64,000 nt of DNA from Legionella maioricensis (GTDB lineage Bacteria; Pseudomonadota; Gammaproteobacteria; Legionellales; Legionellaceae): assembly GCF_023618015.1 (NCBI RefSeq), contig NZ_JAJKBJ010000004.1, positions 62,001 through 126,000 of the forward strand, in the 5' to 3' direction. The translations under genes and the position numbers were made by a program. This document shows, in pieces, positions 9,024 through 18,079 of the stretch (the first letter of the stretch is position 1; every line of letters starts with the position of its first letter). Below the pieces are notes generated by a model. The model was not told the origin of the DNA. It did not search any database and saw only the letters and a list, made by a program, of their open reading frames with translations.

Positions 9024-9151
9024 GTCGGTGTAGGACTGATCCAGGTTGCAAAGAGGTGTGTAGGAGTCAGCTGCTTGAACCCGGGGCGTACGCAAATAAG
9101 TTTGCCTGCATCACCACTAATTCTGTTTTTATTTAAAATTAGGAAATAAAC

Positions 9152-9985
9152 ATGAGAGTAGCTGTAATCACTGGTGCTGCGAGCGGCATAGGACTCGCTT
9201 TAAGTCTTGTTTGCCTCCAAAAAGGCATTACGGTAGTTATGACCGATAAAGATGGCTCTAAACTCAACGATGAGGCTAACCGATTGATGGTCAAATTTCC
9301 GGACCAGGTGCTTCATGTTCGTTGTGATATAACTAACCCGGATGAAGTGAATCAGTTGGTGCAGCTCACTGCTAAGAAATTAGGTCGTGTAGATTGGATA
9401 TATAATAATGCAGGCATCATAGGTAGTTTAGCCCCGGTATGGGAGTTAAAACCAGAACAAATTAATCGGGTTATGGATGTGAATTTATACGGTATGATTC
9501 ATGTGATTCAGGCATTTATTCCGCTATTATTCAAGCAGAGCTTTAATTCTCACATCATCAATATCGCTAGTTTATATGCATTATGTTCCGGCTCACAAAT
9601 GGCTTCGTATGCCATGTCGAAGCATGCTGTTCTTGCATTAACTGAATCGCTCTATTTTGATCTGCAGCGTTTGGAAAAACCGGTTCAAGTCTCAATCGCG
9701 TTTCCATCATTTACCGATACTGCATTATTATCTAATCAATCGGTTGAAAAAAATTCTCCTTTTCATGATTCATTAAACTCACTGATGTCCCACTCACGTC
9801 CGGCAATGGAAGTCGCTCAGCATATAGTGCAGGAAGTGGAGCAGCAACGATTTTATATAATGCCTGATAAAGAAGTTAAAGGATATTGTGAGGAAAGGAC
9901 CCAATCCATTGTACTTCAAGACAAGCCCCATCTTAATAATATAGAGAAATTAATTGGCTCGTTATTAAAACGTAAAAATCCATAG
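9152..9985 (+). CDS. Short-chain dehydrogenase/reductase (SDR)
   Basis: A 277-residue classical SDR with a Rossmann fold. The NAD(P)-binding motif TGAASGIG is at residues 7-14 and NNAG is near 90. A serine in INIASLYALCSG and the YAMSK (YxxxK) catalytic pair follow near 140-160. An Asp in TDKDG after the second strand hints at NAD(H) preference. The start has AGGAAATAA upstream. Substrate is not predictable. It faces, convergently, a flavin monooxygenase and a hydrolase, so a catabolic or lipid-modifying role is possible but unproven. Confidence 0.85.
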   Translation: MRVAVITGAASGIGLALSLVCLQKGITVVMTDKDGSKLNDEANRLMVKFPDQVLHVRCDITNPDEVNQLVQLTAKKLGRVDWIYNNAGIIGSLAPVWELKPEQINRVMDVNLYGMIHVIQAFIPLLFKQSFNSHIINIASLYALCSGSQMASYAMSKHAVLALTESLYFDLQRLEKPVQVSIAFPSFTDTALLSNQSVEKNSPFHDSLNSLMSHSRPAMEVAQHIVQEVEQQRFYIMPDKEVKGYCEERTQSIVLQDKPHLNNIEKLIGSLLKRKNP

Positions 9986-10060
9986 TCTAGAGATAATCAT
10001 AATTTCTCAATAAATCAGGGAAACTCAGACACCTCAGGAGCTTCAGCCGACCTGGAAAAA

Positions 10061-10144
10061 CGTCATGTCGAACATAGTGAGCGCTCTTCTAAAACTGGCA
10101 TAGTTGCCCGCTTTTGGAGATCCTTCACTACGTTCCGGATGATG
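10061..10144. repeat. Imperfect palindromic intergenic repeat (copy 1)
   Basis: The left arm begins CGTCATGTCGAACATAGTG and the right arm ends TCACTACGTTCCGGATGATG. Read on the opposite strand, the right arm matches the left at about 19 of 27 positions. A related copy lies at 25698-25770, sharing the CGTCAT start, the GGAGATCC motif and the GGATGATG end. The element lies between the convergent SDR and monooxygenase genes, 2 bp from the latter's stop codon, and could fold to end both transcripts. Confidence 0.5.
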
Positions 10145-10146
10145 GT

Positions 10147-11454
10147 TTAGCGCAGCATATCCAATAATTCGCGTCTAAAAATATGATAGTCTACTTCCAA
10201 AGCGTGACGCATATTGGATTTAAACCGATGATGTGGTTTATTTATTTCCTGCGCAATTTTCTTATGCAATTGCTCAGGTCTTTTCAGCGTTCCATTGATA
10301 ATACGGGCTACTATTTTAGATTGATAATCAGCTAGCGGCCAAATACATCCTTGAGGTTGACATAAGCCAATAAAATAAAGATTATCAAAATCTGCATGCA
10401 TCATTTTACGATACAACGGGATTTTAGTTGAATTGCTGAAATCCAGGCAGTCCTTATCAAAAAAAGGAAAACTGATTTGATAGCCGGTTGCAAAAATGAC
10501 CGTATCAAATTCTTCTTGAGTACCATCTGTAAAATGAACTTTTTTATCTTCAAAACGTACTATGCCAGGACGAGGCATTATTTTGCCATGACGAATAAAA
10601 TACAGCAATTCTGTATTAATAGTTGGATGTATTTCTAAAGGACCGCAATCTGGCTTCATTAATTTATATTTGGGATATCTACCTTGTAAACCTCTAATCA
10701 CTAAAGCAATTAACTTTTGTCTCAACCAAGATGGCATCCATTGAATTTTTGCCACCGCGTCGTCGGTGGGCTTACCGAAAATAAATTTTGGAAAAATGTG
10801 ATAGCCTCTGCGCATACTAATGCATGTTTTTGGCGCAATTCGGGAGATTTCCACCGCAACATCACAAGCAGAATTCCCTCCGCCAACTACAAGGACGCGT
10901 TTATCTTTGAAAATGGAAGCTTTTTTGTACTGATGAGAATGAAGTGTCTCCCCACTAAATTCACCAGGATATTGAGGCCAGGCAGGATCCCAATGATGTC
11001 CATTGGCCACTAATAAATAATCAAAATACTCATTATGGGTACCATGCTCGTCCTCATACACGACATGCCATTGTTGCTCATCACTCCGAGTTACTTTTAA
11101 AACGGTACTGTTAAATCGAATGTATTTTTCTAAATTAAAATGCTGCGTGTAACTTCTAAAATAATTTAAAAGTTGGCTGTGCGATGGATAATCAGAATAA
11201 TCTGCAGGCATAGGAAAATCTTCAAATTCCGACCAGCGTTTTGAACTAATAATGTGAGTTGTTTCATAGACACTTGAATGGTTATTGTGTTCATCAAAAA
11301 CCCAATTACCACCTATTTGATTATTCTTTTCAAAAACGGTAATGCTGGTTAATCCTTGCTCTTGCAGATTTTTAATCGCAGCAAGGCCGCTTGGACCAGC
11401 ACCAATAACACAAATTTTAGGATTTAGCTGCTTAAGCGCCCTTTCTATTGCCAT
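10147..11454 (-). CDS. Flavin-containing monooxygenase (FMO-like)
   Basis: A 435-residue class B flavoprotein monooxygenase that would use FAD and NADPH to oxygenate a nucleophilic N or S, or possibly a ketone. FAD-binding GAGPSG is near residues 18-23, followed by EKNNQIGGNW. The FMO fingerprint FSGETLHSHQYK (FxGxxxHxxxY/F) is near 165. NADPH-binding GGGNSACD follows near 192, and FATGYQ is near 325. I start at ATG 11454, which has AGGTG upstream, rather than the TTG one codon earlier. It overlaps the upstream lipoprotein gene by 23 bp, so the two are probably one transcript. Substrate unknown. Confidence 0.88.
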   Translation of the reverse strand: MAIERALKQLNPKICVIGAGPSGLAAIKNLQEQGLTSITVFEKNNQIGGNWVFDEHNNHSSVYETTHIISSKRWSEFEDFPMPADYSDYPSHSQLLNYFRSYTQHFNLEKYIRFNSTVLKVTRSDEQQWHVVYEDEHGTHNEYFDYLLVANGHHWDPAWPQYPGEFSGETLHSHQYKKASIFKDKRVLVVGGGNSACDVAVEISRIAPKTCISMRRGYHIFPKFIFGKPTDDAVAKIQWMPSWLRQKLIALVIRGLQGRYPKYKLMKPDCGPLEIHPTINTELLYFIRHGKIMPRPGIVRFEDKKVHFTDGTQEEFDTVIFATGYQISFPFFDKDCLDFSNSTKIPLYRKMMHADFDNLYFIGLCQPQGCIWPLADYQSKIVARIINGTLKRPEQLHKKIAQEINKPHHRFKSNMRHALEVDYHIFRRELLDMLR

Positions 11455-12151
11455 CAATTAACACCTTTTTAACTTCGTCTAGTATCATTGCCTGAACGAC
11501 TTTATCTTTATCAATAGTAAAGTGATTTACATTGATATTTTTTAAATTATCGACATTAATATTTTCAATTAGTGTTGCGTTGGGGTCCACCGCTTTCAAT
11601 TTAAGTCCACTAAACATAGGAACATAACCTGGTTTATATACATTGAGTACGTGTTTCACATTGGGAGGTACGATGGTTTGCGATACAGCGTCTACAGTCA
11701 CCAGCAGATCAACAGGCACTCCTGCCGCATTCAGGTTGCGAGCCACTTTAATTTGCTCATTAGCCCCCAAGGAATGGCCCATTAATATAATAGGTCTATG
11801 AGTTTTATGCGTGTAATAATAATGAGTTATCGCTTTAGTTACATCCCCTGCGTTATACCACATATTACTGGAGGCAGAAACATTCTTGTATTGTTTGGCA
11901 AGATCATCGCGAACCGTATTCATGCCCACACTAAACATTCCTAAACCACCAAGCATGGTATGTATTTCCCCTTGAGATTTAGAGGCATGAGTTTTCTTTT
12001 TTTGAGCGGAAGGCTTAATAGACTTATTTGAATGATAAGTCACCTTTTTTTCAGGGGTTAATTTAGCGCCAGACAGATCAACACAACCCGTCAAACCTAA
12101 AGTAATACAGCATAAAAAGAAAAATATTTGTTGTTTCCCAAGGTATTTCAT
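11432..12151 (-). CDS. Lipoprotein with alpha/beta-hydrolase (lipase-like) motif
   Basis: A 239-residue protein with a lipobox LGLTGC (Cys23), so probably lipid-anchored in the periplasm. Residues 30-60 are Lys/Ser-rich. The nucleophile elbow GHSLG places Ser127. Asp154 in TVDAVS and His210 in VNHFTID complete a plausible Ser-Asp-His triad in the correct order. It is short for a hydrolase but complete. It is upstream of and overlaps the monooxygenase gene. Esterase or lipase activity is inferred; the substrate is unknown. Confidence 0.7.
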   Translation of the reverse strand: MKYLGKQQIFFFLCCITLGLTGCVDLSGAKLTPEKKVTYHSNKSIKPSAQKKKTHASKSQGEIHTMLGGLGMFSVGMNTVRDDLAKQYKNVSASSNMWYNAGDVTKAITHYYYTHKTHRPIILMGHSLGANEQIKVARNLNAAGVPVDLLVTVDAVSQTIVPPNVKHVLNVYKPGYVPMFSGLKLKAVDPNATLIENINVDNLKNINVNHFTIDKDKVVQAMILDEVKKVLIDGNRKGA

Positions 12152-12277
12152 TTTGTTATTTTTTTAAATTTTTAGACGACAATCATAACTGATTCTTATA
12201 TTTTTTTCCAATGCACCCCTACTGGTAAGAATGTATTTTTATTAAATAAATATCCCAAGAATGCCTCCCTCAATTTT

Positions 12278-14197
12278 CTAACTTAATAGTTCAACAGCTG
12301 ACAAATAACGCCCTTGCCCCCAAGGTACATGAATTATTTGTAATGCTTCCCATTGTGCTTGCTGCTCCACTTGAGTAGCCACTACCTGAATATCCATAGT
12401 TTTAGCCATCTCATTAAAATAATGAATAAAAAACTGTTTGCTTTCATTCTCATCTATATCCTGCACCAAACTGCCATGCAGTTTTAAATAATCGATAGGT
12501 AAATCACTTAAATAATGAAGTGGAGAAAAATGGATGCCAACTCTATCCACTCCAATCTTTACGCCTAATTGTTTTGCCTGCTTGGCAAATAGCCTCACTT
12601 CAGAAAAATTAGAGAGAAGAAAAGATTCATTGATCTCCAACGCTAAATTCTTTAATACTGTTTCAGGCAAATTTTTAAGCTGCTCCAAATATTTTTCGCT
12701 ATATTCCCTATTTAACAAAGTATTTTCAGAAATATTTAGAGCAAAACACTCTTGAGAAGAGACCTTCTTGGAAGTTAATTCCTGAAGCACGTATAAATCA
12801 ATCAGATGAGCTAAGGATAATTTCTCCGCCATTGGCATGAAATAACCCGCGCCTAACTCTCCGCCCGTCTGATCAGGAATACGCACAAAGACCTCTTTGT
12901 GCATGCTTTGTTTACCATTAGTTACATTCTGAACGTATAAATTCATGGTTTTTTGATTCAAGGCATTTTTAATATCTTCACCATCAAATAAACGAGGATA
13001 CTTAAAGGTTTCATGCTCTTTTTGACAGTAAAAAACCCCTTTTTCCCGAGCTTTTTTAATTGACAAATCAACCATAGTTAATAAATTTGAAACGGATTGA
13101 TGGACAAAATAATCTGTTGCACCGATGTGAATTTCACACAGAGCAATATTGCTAATCGCTTGCCTGAGCGTCTGCTCGAAGTCTTTACATGCGCTCTCGA
13201 AAGCAAGAGGATCCTGTTCATTACTAATCAATGCGAAAGTGCTGCCATTAATTCTTGCTATAGTGCTTACTGAAGCGTTTTGCCAAAACTCATTACAAAT
13301 ACGAGCAACAGTTAAAACCAAGTTATCGCCTTGCTGATATCCTTGTTGCCTATTTAAGTCATCCAATCCATCAATAACAATCATTAAAACGTAGCCGGGA
13401 ATAAATTCATCTTCATTTTCCAAAATAGCCGATAACTGCTGTAAAAAATGACGACGATTGCTCATTCCAGTCAGCGGATCTTGGTACACTTGTATTCTAA
13501 GTGCTTCAGTTTGTTGGAGCTGCGTTTGAAACAATGATTTAACTTTAGTCACCATTTGGTTCATTGCCAAAGTCACCTGCTTTAATTCAGGAGTTTTAGG
13601 TACATTTGATTCTATTGGAAATTCATGTTCTGAAATAGCCAATGCTTGTGCGGTGACTCTTTTTAAGGGTCTTAATAAAAATTGAATGAAAGCATAAACC
13701 AGAATTAAGGCAACGACGGCAAAAACAATATACCATTTTACCATTTCAACAGCATTGGCCCACAAAGAAGAATAGGCATAACCTGGATCAGTAGTCACCG
13801 ATATAACACCAGCCTGCTTCCAGCCATTCATAACCAAAGAGGATTTATCCGTTGTTGGCCATCGAATCAAATTCACAAACCAGTCTGGAATACTACTCTT
13901 TTGGGGCAGTTGTTTTTTAGAAATAATAATTGTTCCTTTAATGTCTTTGACCTCAATTGAGGAAAAGTAACCTCGATCAAAAACAGCTTGCACCATTGAA
14001 TTCATTGTTGGCAAATCATGATTTAAAAAAGATTGAGACAAAGATAAACCCAACGAGGTAGCAGTATCTTGTGCATTACTCTCAATTTGTTGAATAAAAA
14101 AATTACGTGCATTATTCATTGTTATCAAATAGGTACCAATGAACACCAAAAACAACATGATTAAAACACCTAAAGCCATTTTCTTTATGAGAGTCAT
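12278..14197 (-). CDS. lapD: LapD-type c-di-GMP receptor (degenerate GGDEF-EAL)
   Basis: A 639-residue inner-membrane protein. TM1 is at about 8-26, a periplasmic LapD/MoxY-type domain covers about 27-150, TM2 about 152-172, then HAMP, GGDEF and EAL domains. Both enzymatic sites are degenerate: the GGDEF position reads NGSTF (RINGSTFAL) and EAL reads EVF (KEVFVRI). That is the hallmark of LapD, which senses c-di-GMP through its EAL fold and holds the protease LapG through its periplasmic domain. It overlaps lapG by 4 bp (ATGA), which supports the call. Legionella LapD is also known as CdgS9. Confidence 0.88.
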   Translation of the reverse strand: MTLIKKMALGVLIMLFLVFIGTYLITMNNARNFFIQQIESNAQDTATSLGLSLSQSFLNHDLPTMNSMVQAVFDRGYFSSIEVKDIKGTIIISKKQLPQKSSIPDWFVNLIRWPTTDKSSLVMNGWKQAGVISVTTDPGYAYSSLWANAVEMVKWYIVFAVVALILVYAFIQFLLRPLKRVTAQALAISEHEFPIESNVPKTPELKQVTLAMNQMVTKVKSLFQTQLQQTEALRIQVYQDPLTGMSNRRHFLQQLSAILENEDEFIPGYVLMIVIDGLDDLNRQQGYQQGDNLVLTVARICNEFWQNASVSTIARINGSTFALISNEQDPLAFESACKDFEQTLRQAISNIALCEIHIGATDYFVHQSVSNLLTMVDLSIKKAREKGVFYCQKEHETFKYPRLFDGEDIKNALNQKTMNLYVQNVTNGKQSMHKEVFVRIPDQTGGELGAGYFMPMAEKLSLAHLIDLYVLQELTSKKVSSQECFALNISENTLLNREYSEKYLEQLKNLPETVLKNLALEINESFLLSNFSEVRLFAKQAKQLGVKIGVDRVGIHFSPLHYLSDLPIDYLKLHGSLVQDIDENESKQFFIHYFNEMAKTMDIQVVATQVEQQAQWEALQIIHVPWGQGRYLSAVELLS

Positions 14198-14907
14198 GGT
14201 TTATCACCTTCTAGTTGCATTCGTTTCATTAAGTCATCCCACTTACCTAAACTATTGGGTTGCCCTATGGAAGTACCCTGGTTACGTTGTTTTTGCAGCC
14301 AAAGCCCTTCACCATTAAAACTGTATACCGGCTTTAAATCAGGTCTTTTAGACGCATAGAGAATTTCATTTTCCAAATTGTCTAAAATTAAAGGTTCTGC
14401 CTCAGGAGATGAATAATAAGACAAAACCATATGTGCCTGCTTTAAAGTGAGATAAATGACATAAGTGAGTCTTAATTTTTCTCGGGGAACACCAAGATTG
14501 ATTAAAGTGAAATATTTAATAATGACATAGTCCTTACAATCACCCCCACCGTCATTTATAAACTCCTCCGGTGTTTTCCAATAATCTGCGATTCCTCGTG
14601 ATTCTTCACTGGTTTGATATCTGAATTGATTAAAAAATGAATTAACTTTCTCCAATTGCACATTAACTGGTTTATTTTTAAGTGTTCTTAGTAATTTAGC
14701 CCAAGCTCGGTATCTTTTTTGAACATCTCCATGTGATTTTTTCTCCATTTGTTGAATTTTTTCTAGGTTGATGGAGGGGGCGGCCTTAATGGGAGAAGTG
14801 GTTAAATACAATAAAGCCAGGCAAATTGAGATCCAGATGCCTGACCTTATATTTATATTAAACCTTTTTTGGTGGCTTTTTGAACGTAACCAGTATCCCT
14901 TGAACAT
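14194..14907 (-). CDS. lapG: LapG periplasmic cysteine protease
   Basis: A 237-residue bacterial transglutaminase-like cysteine protease (BTLCP). A signal-anchor segment is at about 22-41 (GIWISICLALLYLTTSPIKA). The catalytic triad is clear: Cys124 in GGGDCKDY, His159 in LKQAHMV and Asp176 in LILDN. The 35- and 17-residue spacings match what I recall for L. pneumophila LapG. In the known system LapG cleaves the N-terminus of a giant RTX adhesin when LapD is not bound to c-di-GMP, releasing cells from a biofilm. The start lies 50 bp inside the tolC-like gene; no other start precedes the signal sequence. Confidence 0.9.
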   Translation of the reverse strand: MFKGYWLRSKSHQKRFNINIRSGIWISICLALLYLTTSPIKAAPSINLEKIQQMEKKSHGDVQKRYRAWAKLLRTLKNKPVNVQLEKVNSFFNQFRYQTSEESRGIADYWKTPEEFINDGGGDCKDYVIIKYFTLINLGVPREKLRLTYVIYLTLKQAHMVLSYYSSPEAEPLILDNLENEILYASKRPDLKPVYSFNGEGLWLQKQRNQGTSIGQPNSLGKWDDLMKRMQLEGDKP

Positions 14908-16582
14908 GAGCCAGTTCCTTCAATCGTTCCATCCCGTTACCAGCATGCCCACGATACTCATAGGGACCAACAAGGACGGCTAATAGCTCTTTGCAGGGAC
15001 TAATAAAGGCTGAAAAACCAAGTCCAATTAAACGATTAGCAAGGGCCACAGCATTTTTTCTATCCTTGAATGAACCTACAGACACATACCACACCTTGGG
15101 AGTTACCTGTAAAGGATAAGTAGTATTTCTATCTATTATAGACTCAGTTAAAGGTGCCGTATCCATATTCGCTACTGGACGTGCCAATACCATAGGCTCC
15201 TCAGCAGTATCCGGATAGGGAATGCGATCCATATTTTTATCCAACAAAATATTAGTCTGTGCGGAAGTAAATACATCATTGTTGACTACATTGACAGGTA
15301 ATTTCATCTTTAAGAAATACAATAAACTGCCCATTCCATTTAAAATTCTGAATCGAGAAAGCATCTCATCATTTTCCCCACGAGCTAACTCAATTTGGGA
15401 TTGGTACAATTCATTTTGCGAATCCAGCAAATCAAGAAGCGTTCTTTTTCCTACCTGAAATTCATCTTGATAGGCCAGACGTGTTTTTTTAGAAGCGATG
15501 ACGTGTTTTCTTAATGGACTTAACCTAAGTCCCGCAGAAATATAAACATTCCATGACAAACGAATCGCTTCTTTTAATTGCAGCAAAGTACGATTCTTTG
15601 TTTCATAAGCTTGTTGCACTTGATAGGCAGTTTGCTTTACAAAAGCCTGATCTGCGCCCCCCCGAAAAGCATTATAATTCATCCGCAACATGGCCAATTT
15701 ATCATCATTGGGACCAACTAGTCCTTGAAGATTTCTATTTTTAGCGGCACTTAAAACTACATCAACTTTAGGATAATAAGCAGCTCTTGCTACTTCATAT
15801 TGAGCTTTTGCCTGTTTCACGTCAGCATAGCTGGCTTTGACTGTTGGATGATTATCCATACCTCTCTCCAAAGCCATGGGTAAATTATTTGGCAAATATT
15901 TATTGGTAGGAATACGAGGCCAGGATAAGTGTTGAGGCCATTTACCGACCACTTTAGCATAGTTAATACGTGATTCTTGTAAATCAGCCTCTGCACTTAT
16001 TTTATTAGACTCAGCTAAAGCAAGTCGGGCAACGGCCTGATCCACCTCTGCGGCACGGGCAATTCCAGCATCAGCACGTTCTCTAATCATTTTAAACACC
16101 GCGCGGTGCGCTTGAAGATTGGAGATAGAAAAGGCATACAAACGTTCATGCATGAGAACAGCTAAATAATCTTTGGTAATTTCCAGAGCTAAATCTTCTG
16201 CTACTCCTTGAGTTGTCCATCGTTGTGACTCAGTGACATATTCGTTTCGCTTTACTTCATTAACGATTCCGCCGCCGGAAAATAGATTTTGTTTAAACTC
16301 AATAATGGATTCAGTGCGATTTAAAATAGCCACTTGGGTATCGTCGATAGCTGCTGTAGTAGGGTTACGACTATTTTCACGACCGAAGCCTGCATTAACA
16401 TCGACAGTGGGATAATAGCCCCCCTTAGCTTTATCTACTCCATGCTTTGCTGCTAAGCCCTTTGCCGTATTTAATAGAACATCAGGATTAGCTATCATTC
16501 CATGTTGAACAGCTTCATATAAAGTGTCGGCCGCCGCATACGTGGAAGTTAGCAAGAGTAATAACACTAACCCATGTTTCAT
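14858..16582 (-). CDS. TolC-family outer-membrane efflux protein (LapE-like) with C-terminal SPOR domain
   Basis: A 574-residue protein with a signal peptide (about residues 1-18) and two outer-membrane-factor repeats (about 20-420) made of long coiled helices. It is typical of the channel of a type I secretion system. Unusually, residues about 495-565 form a SPOR-like domain (WYVSVGSFKDRKNAVALANRL, then VLVGPYEYR), a fold that binds denuded peptidoglycan glycan strands. Usual TolC proteins are about 430-490 residues and lack it. Co-transcription with lapG and lapD suggests it exports the LapG-controlled adhesin. The ABC and membrane-fusion partners (LapB, LapC) are absent here. Confidence 0.88.
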   Translation of the reverse strand: MKHGLVLLLLLTSTYAAADTLYEAVQHGMIANPDVLLNTAKGLAAKHGVDKAKGGYYPTVDVNAGFGRENSRNPTTAAIDDTQVAILNRTESIIEFKQNLFSGGGIVNEVKRNEYVTESQRWTTQGVAEDLALEITKDYLAVLMHERLYAFSISNLQAHRAVFKMIRERADAGIARAAEVDQAVARLALAESNKISAEADLQESRINYAKVVGKWPQHLSWPRIPTNKYLPNNLPMALERGMDNHPTVKASYADVKQAKAQYEVARAAYYPKVDVVLSAAKNRNLQGLVGPNDDKLAMLRMNYNAFRGGADQAFVKQTAYQVQQAYETKNRTLLQLKEAIRLSWNVYISAGLRLSPLRKHVIASKKTRLAYQDEFQVGKRTLLDLLDSQNELYQSQIELARGENDEMLSRFRILNGMGSLLYFLKMKLPVNVVNNDVFTSAQTNILLDKNMDRIPYPDTAEEPMVLARPVANMDTAPLTESIIDRNTTYPLQVTPKVWYVSVGSFKDRKNAVALANRLIGLGFSAFISPCKELLAVLVGPYEYRGHAGNGMERLKELAHVQGILVTFKKPPKKV

Positions 16583-16739
16583 TCCATGTCCTTATTATTA
16601 ATAATTAAATCACTCAAAAAAATAGTGATGATAGCGTATCAAGTTAAATCATAGAATACTCTACATCAATAGATTTTGAATTCTTTTTTAATCTGATACT
16701 ATTATTGTCAAACCATTGATTTGCAGGATTTTCCCTCTC

Positions 16740-18071
16740 ATGCATACGCAGCTCTCAGTACTATCTGTAAGTCAACTTAATAAACAAGTTAAATGCTACC
16801 TTGAAAATGAAATTGGTATGGTACATGTAGAAGGAGAGGTTTCTAATCTCAGCAAACCTTACTCGGGACATTTCTACTTTACTCTCAAAGACAGTAGCGC
16901 ACAAATACGTTGTGTATTTTTCAAAAACCGTCATATTGGCTCTCTTGCAACGAAACTCGCTGATGGTCAGCAAGTAATAGCCAGCGGTAAATTGAGTCTT
17001 TATGAGGCCCGGGGAGATTATCAATTAATAGTAGAACAATTAACTGAATCTGGTTTAGGGAAACTGTATCAACAGTTTGAGGAGCTTAAAAACAAACTGG
17101 CAGCCGAAGGATTATTTCTTCAAAGCAGAAAAAAGCCCATTCCCCCTATCCCGCAAACAATAGGGGTAATTACCTCAACAAGTGGCGCTGCGATTCGTGA
17201 TATATTATCGACATTAGCTCGTCGATTTCCTTTGGCAACAATCCTTATTTACCCTAGTGAAGTTCAAGGTGCAACCGCATCCTTACAACTAATCAAAGCC
17301 CTGCAGGCAGCTAATACGGACTTACGTTGCGACGTGCTTATTTTAGCCCGGGGGGGAGGCAGTCTCGAAGATTTATGGGCCTTTAATGATGAGCAGTTAG
17401 CGCGACAAATTGCAGCAAGCCTTATTCCTGTAGTGTCAGGGGTAGGACATGAAACCGACTTTACTATTGCAGATTTTGTAGCAGATTATAGAGCAGAAAC
17501 ACCAACTGCTGCAGCTGCTGCAGTCACCCCCAATTGTCTTGAATTATTCAATATGCTTGATAGCATCATATCAAGACTACACGCGGCAATAAAAAGGAGC
17601 ATTCAAGCCCATCATTTAAAACTAAACCATCTAATGGATAAAATATCCTCACCCAAAAAGAATATAGCGGTTTATTGGCAAACTCTTGATTATCTGGAGC
17701 GGCGGTTAATGACTCATTTAGCCCACTTGATTAACCGGAAAAAAAATCAATTGCATCTTTACTCTACTCACTTGCATGCTAAAAATCCTAAAACGCTGAT
17801 TGAACAAACCCAAATTCGCCTCATGCAGATATCCGTGCAATTAGCTCAGCAAATACAAGTTAAAATCAATCATCTTAAGTATCAATTAAACAGTAATTTA
17901 TCAATGTTGCACGCAGTCAGTCCCTTAGCGACTCTCGATAGAGGATACGCAATAGCAACCAAAAAACATAAAGTACTCTTTACTACCCATCAGGTACAAA
18001 TTGGAGATACTATAGAGGTGCGATTGGCAAAAGGTAATTTAGCATGTGAAGTAACTCAGATTAAGGACTAA
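16740..18071 (+). CDS. xseA: Exodeoxyribonuclease VII large subunit
   Basis: A 443-residue cytoplasmic nuclease subunit. The N-terminal OB fold covers about residues 1-100 (LSVSQLNKQVKCYLE, GHFYFTLKDSSAQIRCVFF). The catalytic core has TSTSGAAIRDIL and ARGGGSLEDLWAFNDE, followed by VGHETDFTIADFVADYRAETPTA. A long helical C-terminal region follows. With XseB, which is not in the window, it degrades single-stranded DNA processively. I start at the ATG at 16740, which aligns with the E. coli N-terminus, not the TTG at 16716. It is divergent from the lap operon. Confidence 0.95.
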   Translation: MHTQLSVLSVSQLNKQVKCYLENEIGMVHVEGEVSNLSKPYSGHFYFTLKDSSAQIRCVFFKNRHIGSLATKLADGQQVIASGKLSLYEARGDYQLIVEQLTESGLGKLYQQFEELKNKLAAEGLFLQSRKKPIPPIPQTIGVITSTSGAAIRDILSTLARRFPLATILIYPSEVQGATASLQLIKALQAANTDLRCDVLILARGGGSLEDLWAFNDEQLARQIAASLIPVVSGVGHETDFTIADFVADYRAETPTAAAAAVTPNCLELFNMLDSIISRLHAAIKRSIQAHHLKLNHLMDKISSPKKNIAVYWQTLDYLERRLMTHLAHLINRKKNQLHLYSTHLHAKNPKTLIEQTQIRLMQISVQLAQQIQVKINHLKYQLNSNLSMLHAVSPLATLDRGYAIATKKHKVLFTTHQVQIGDTIEVRLAKGNLACEVTQIKD

Positions 18072-18079
18072 TTGAGATC

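Noticed and set aside
8892-9149. Overlapping 64-67-codon frames on both strands before the SDR gene
   Set aside because: They are produced by the GC-rich repeat block; neither has a suitable ribosome-binding site or recognisable fold.
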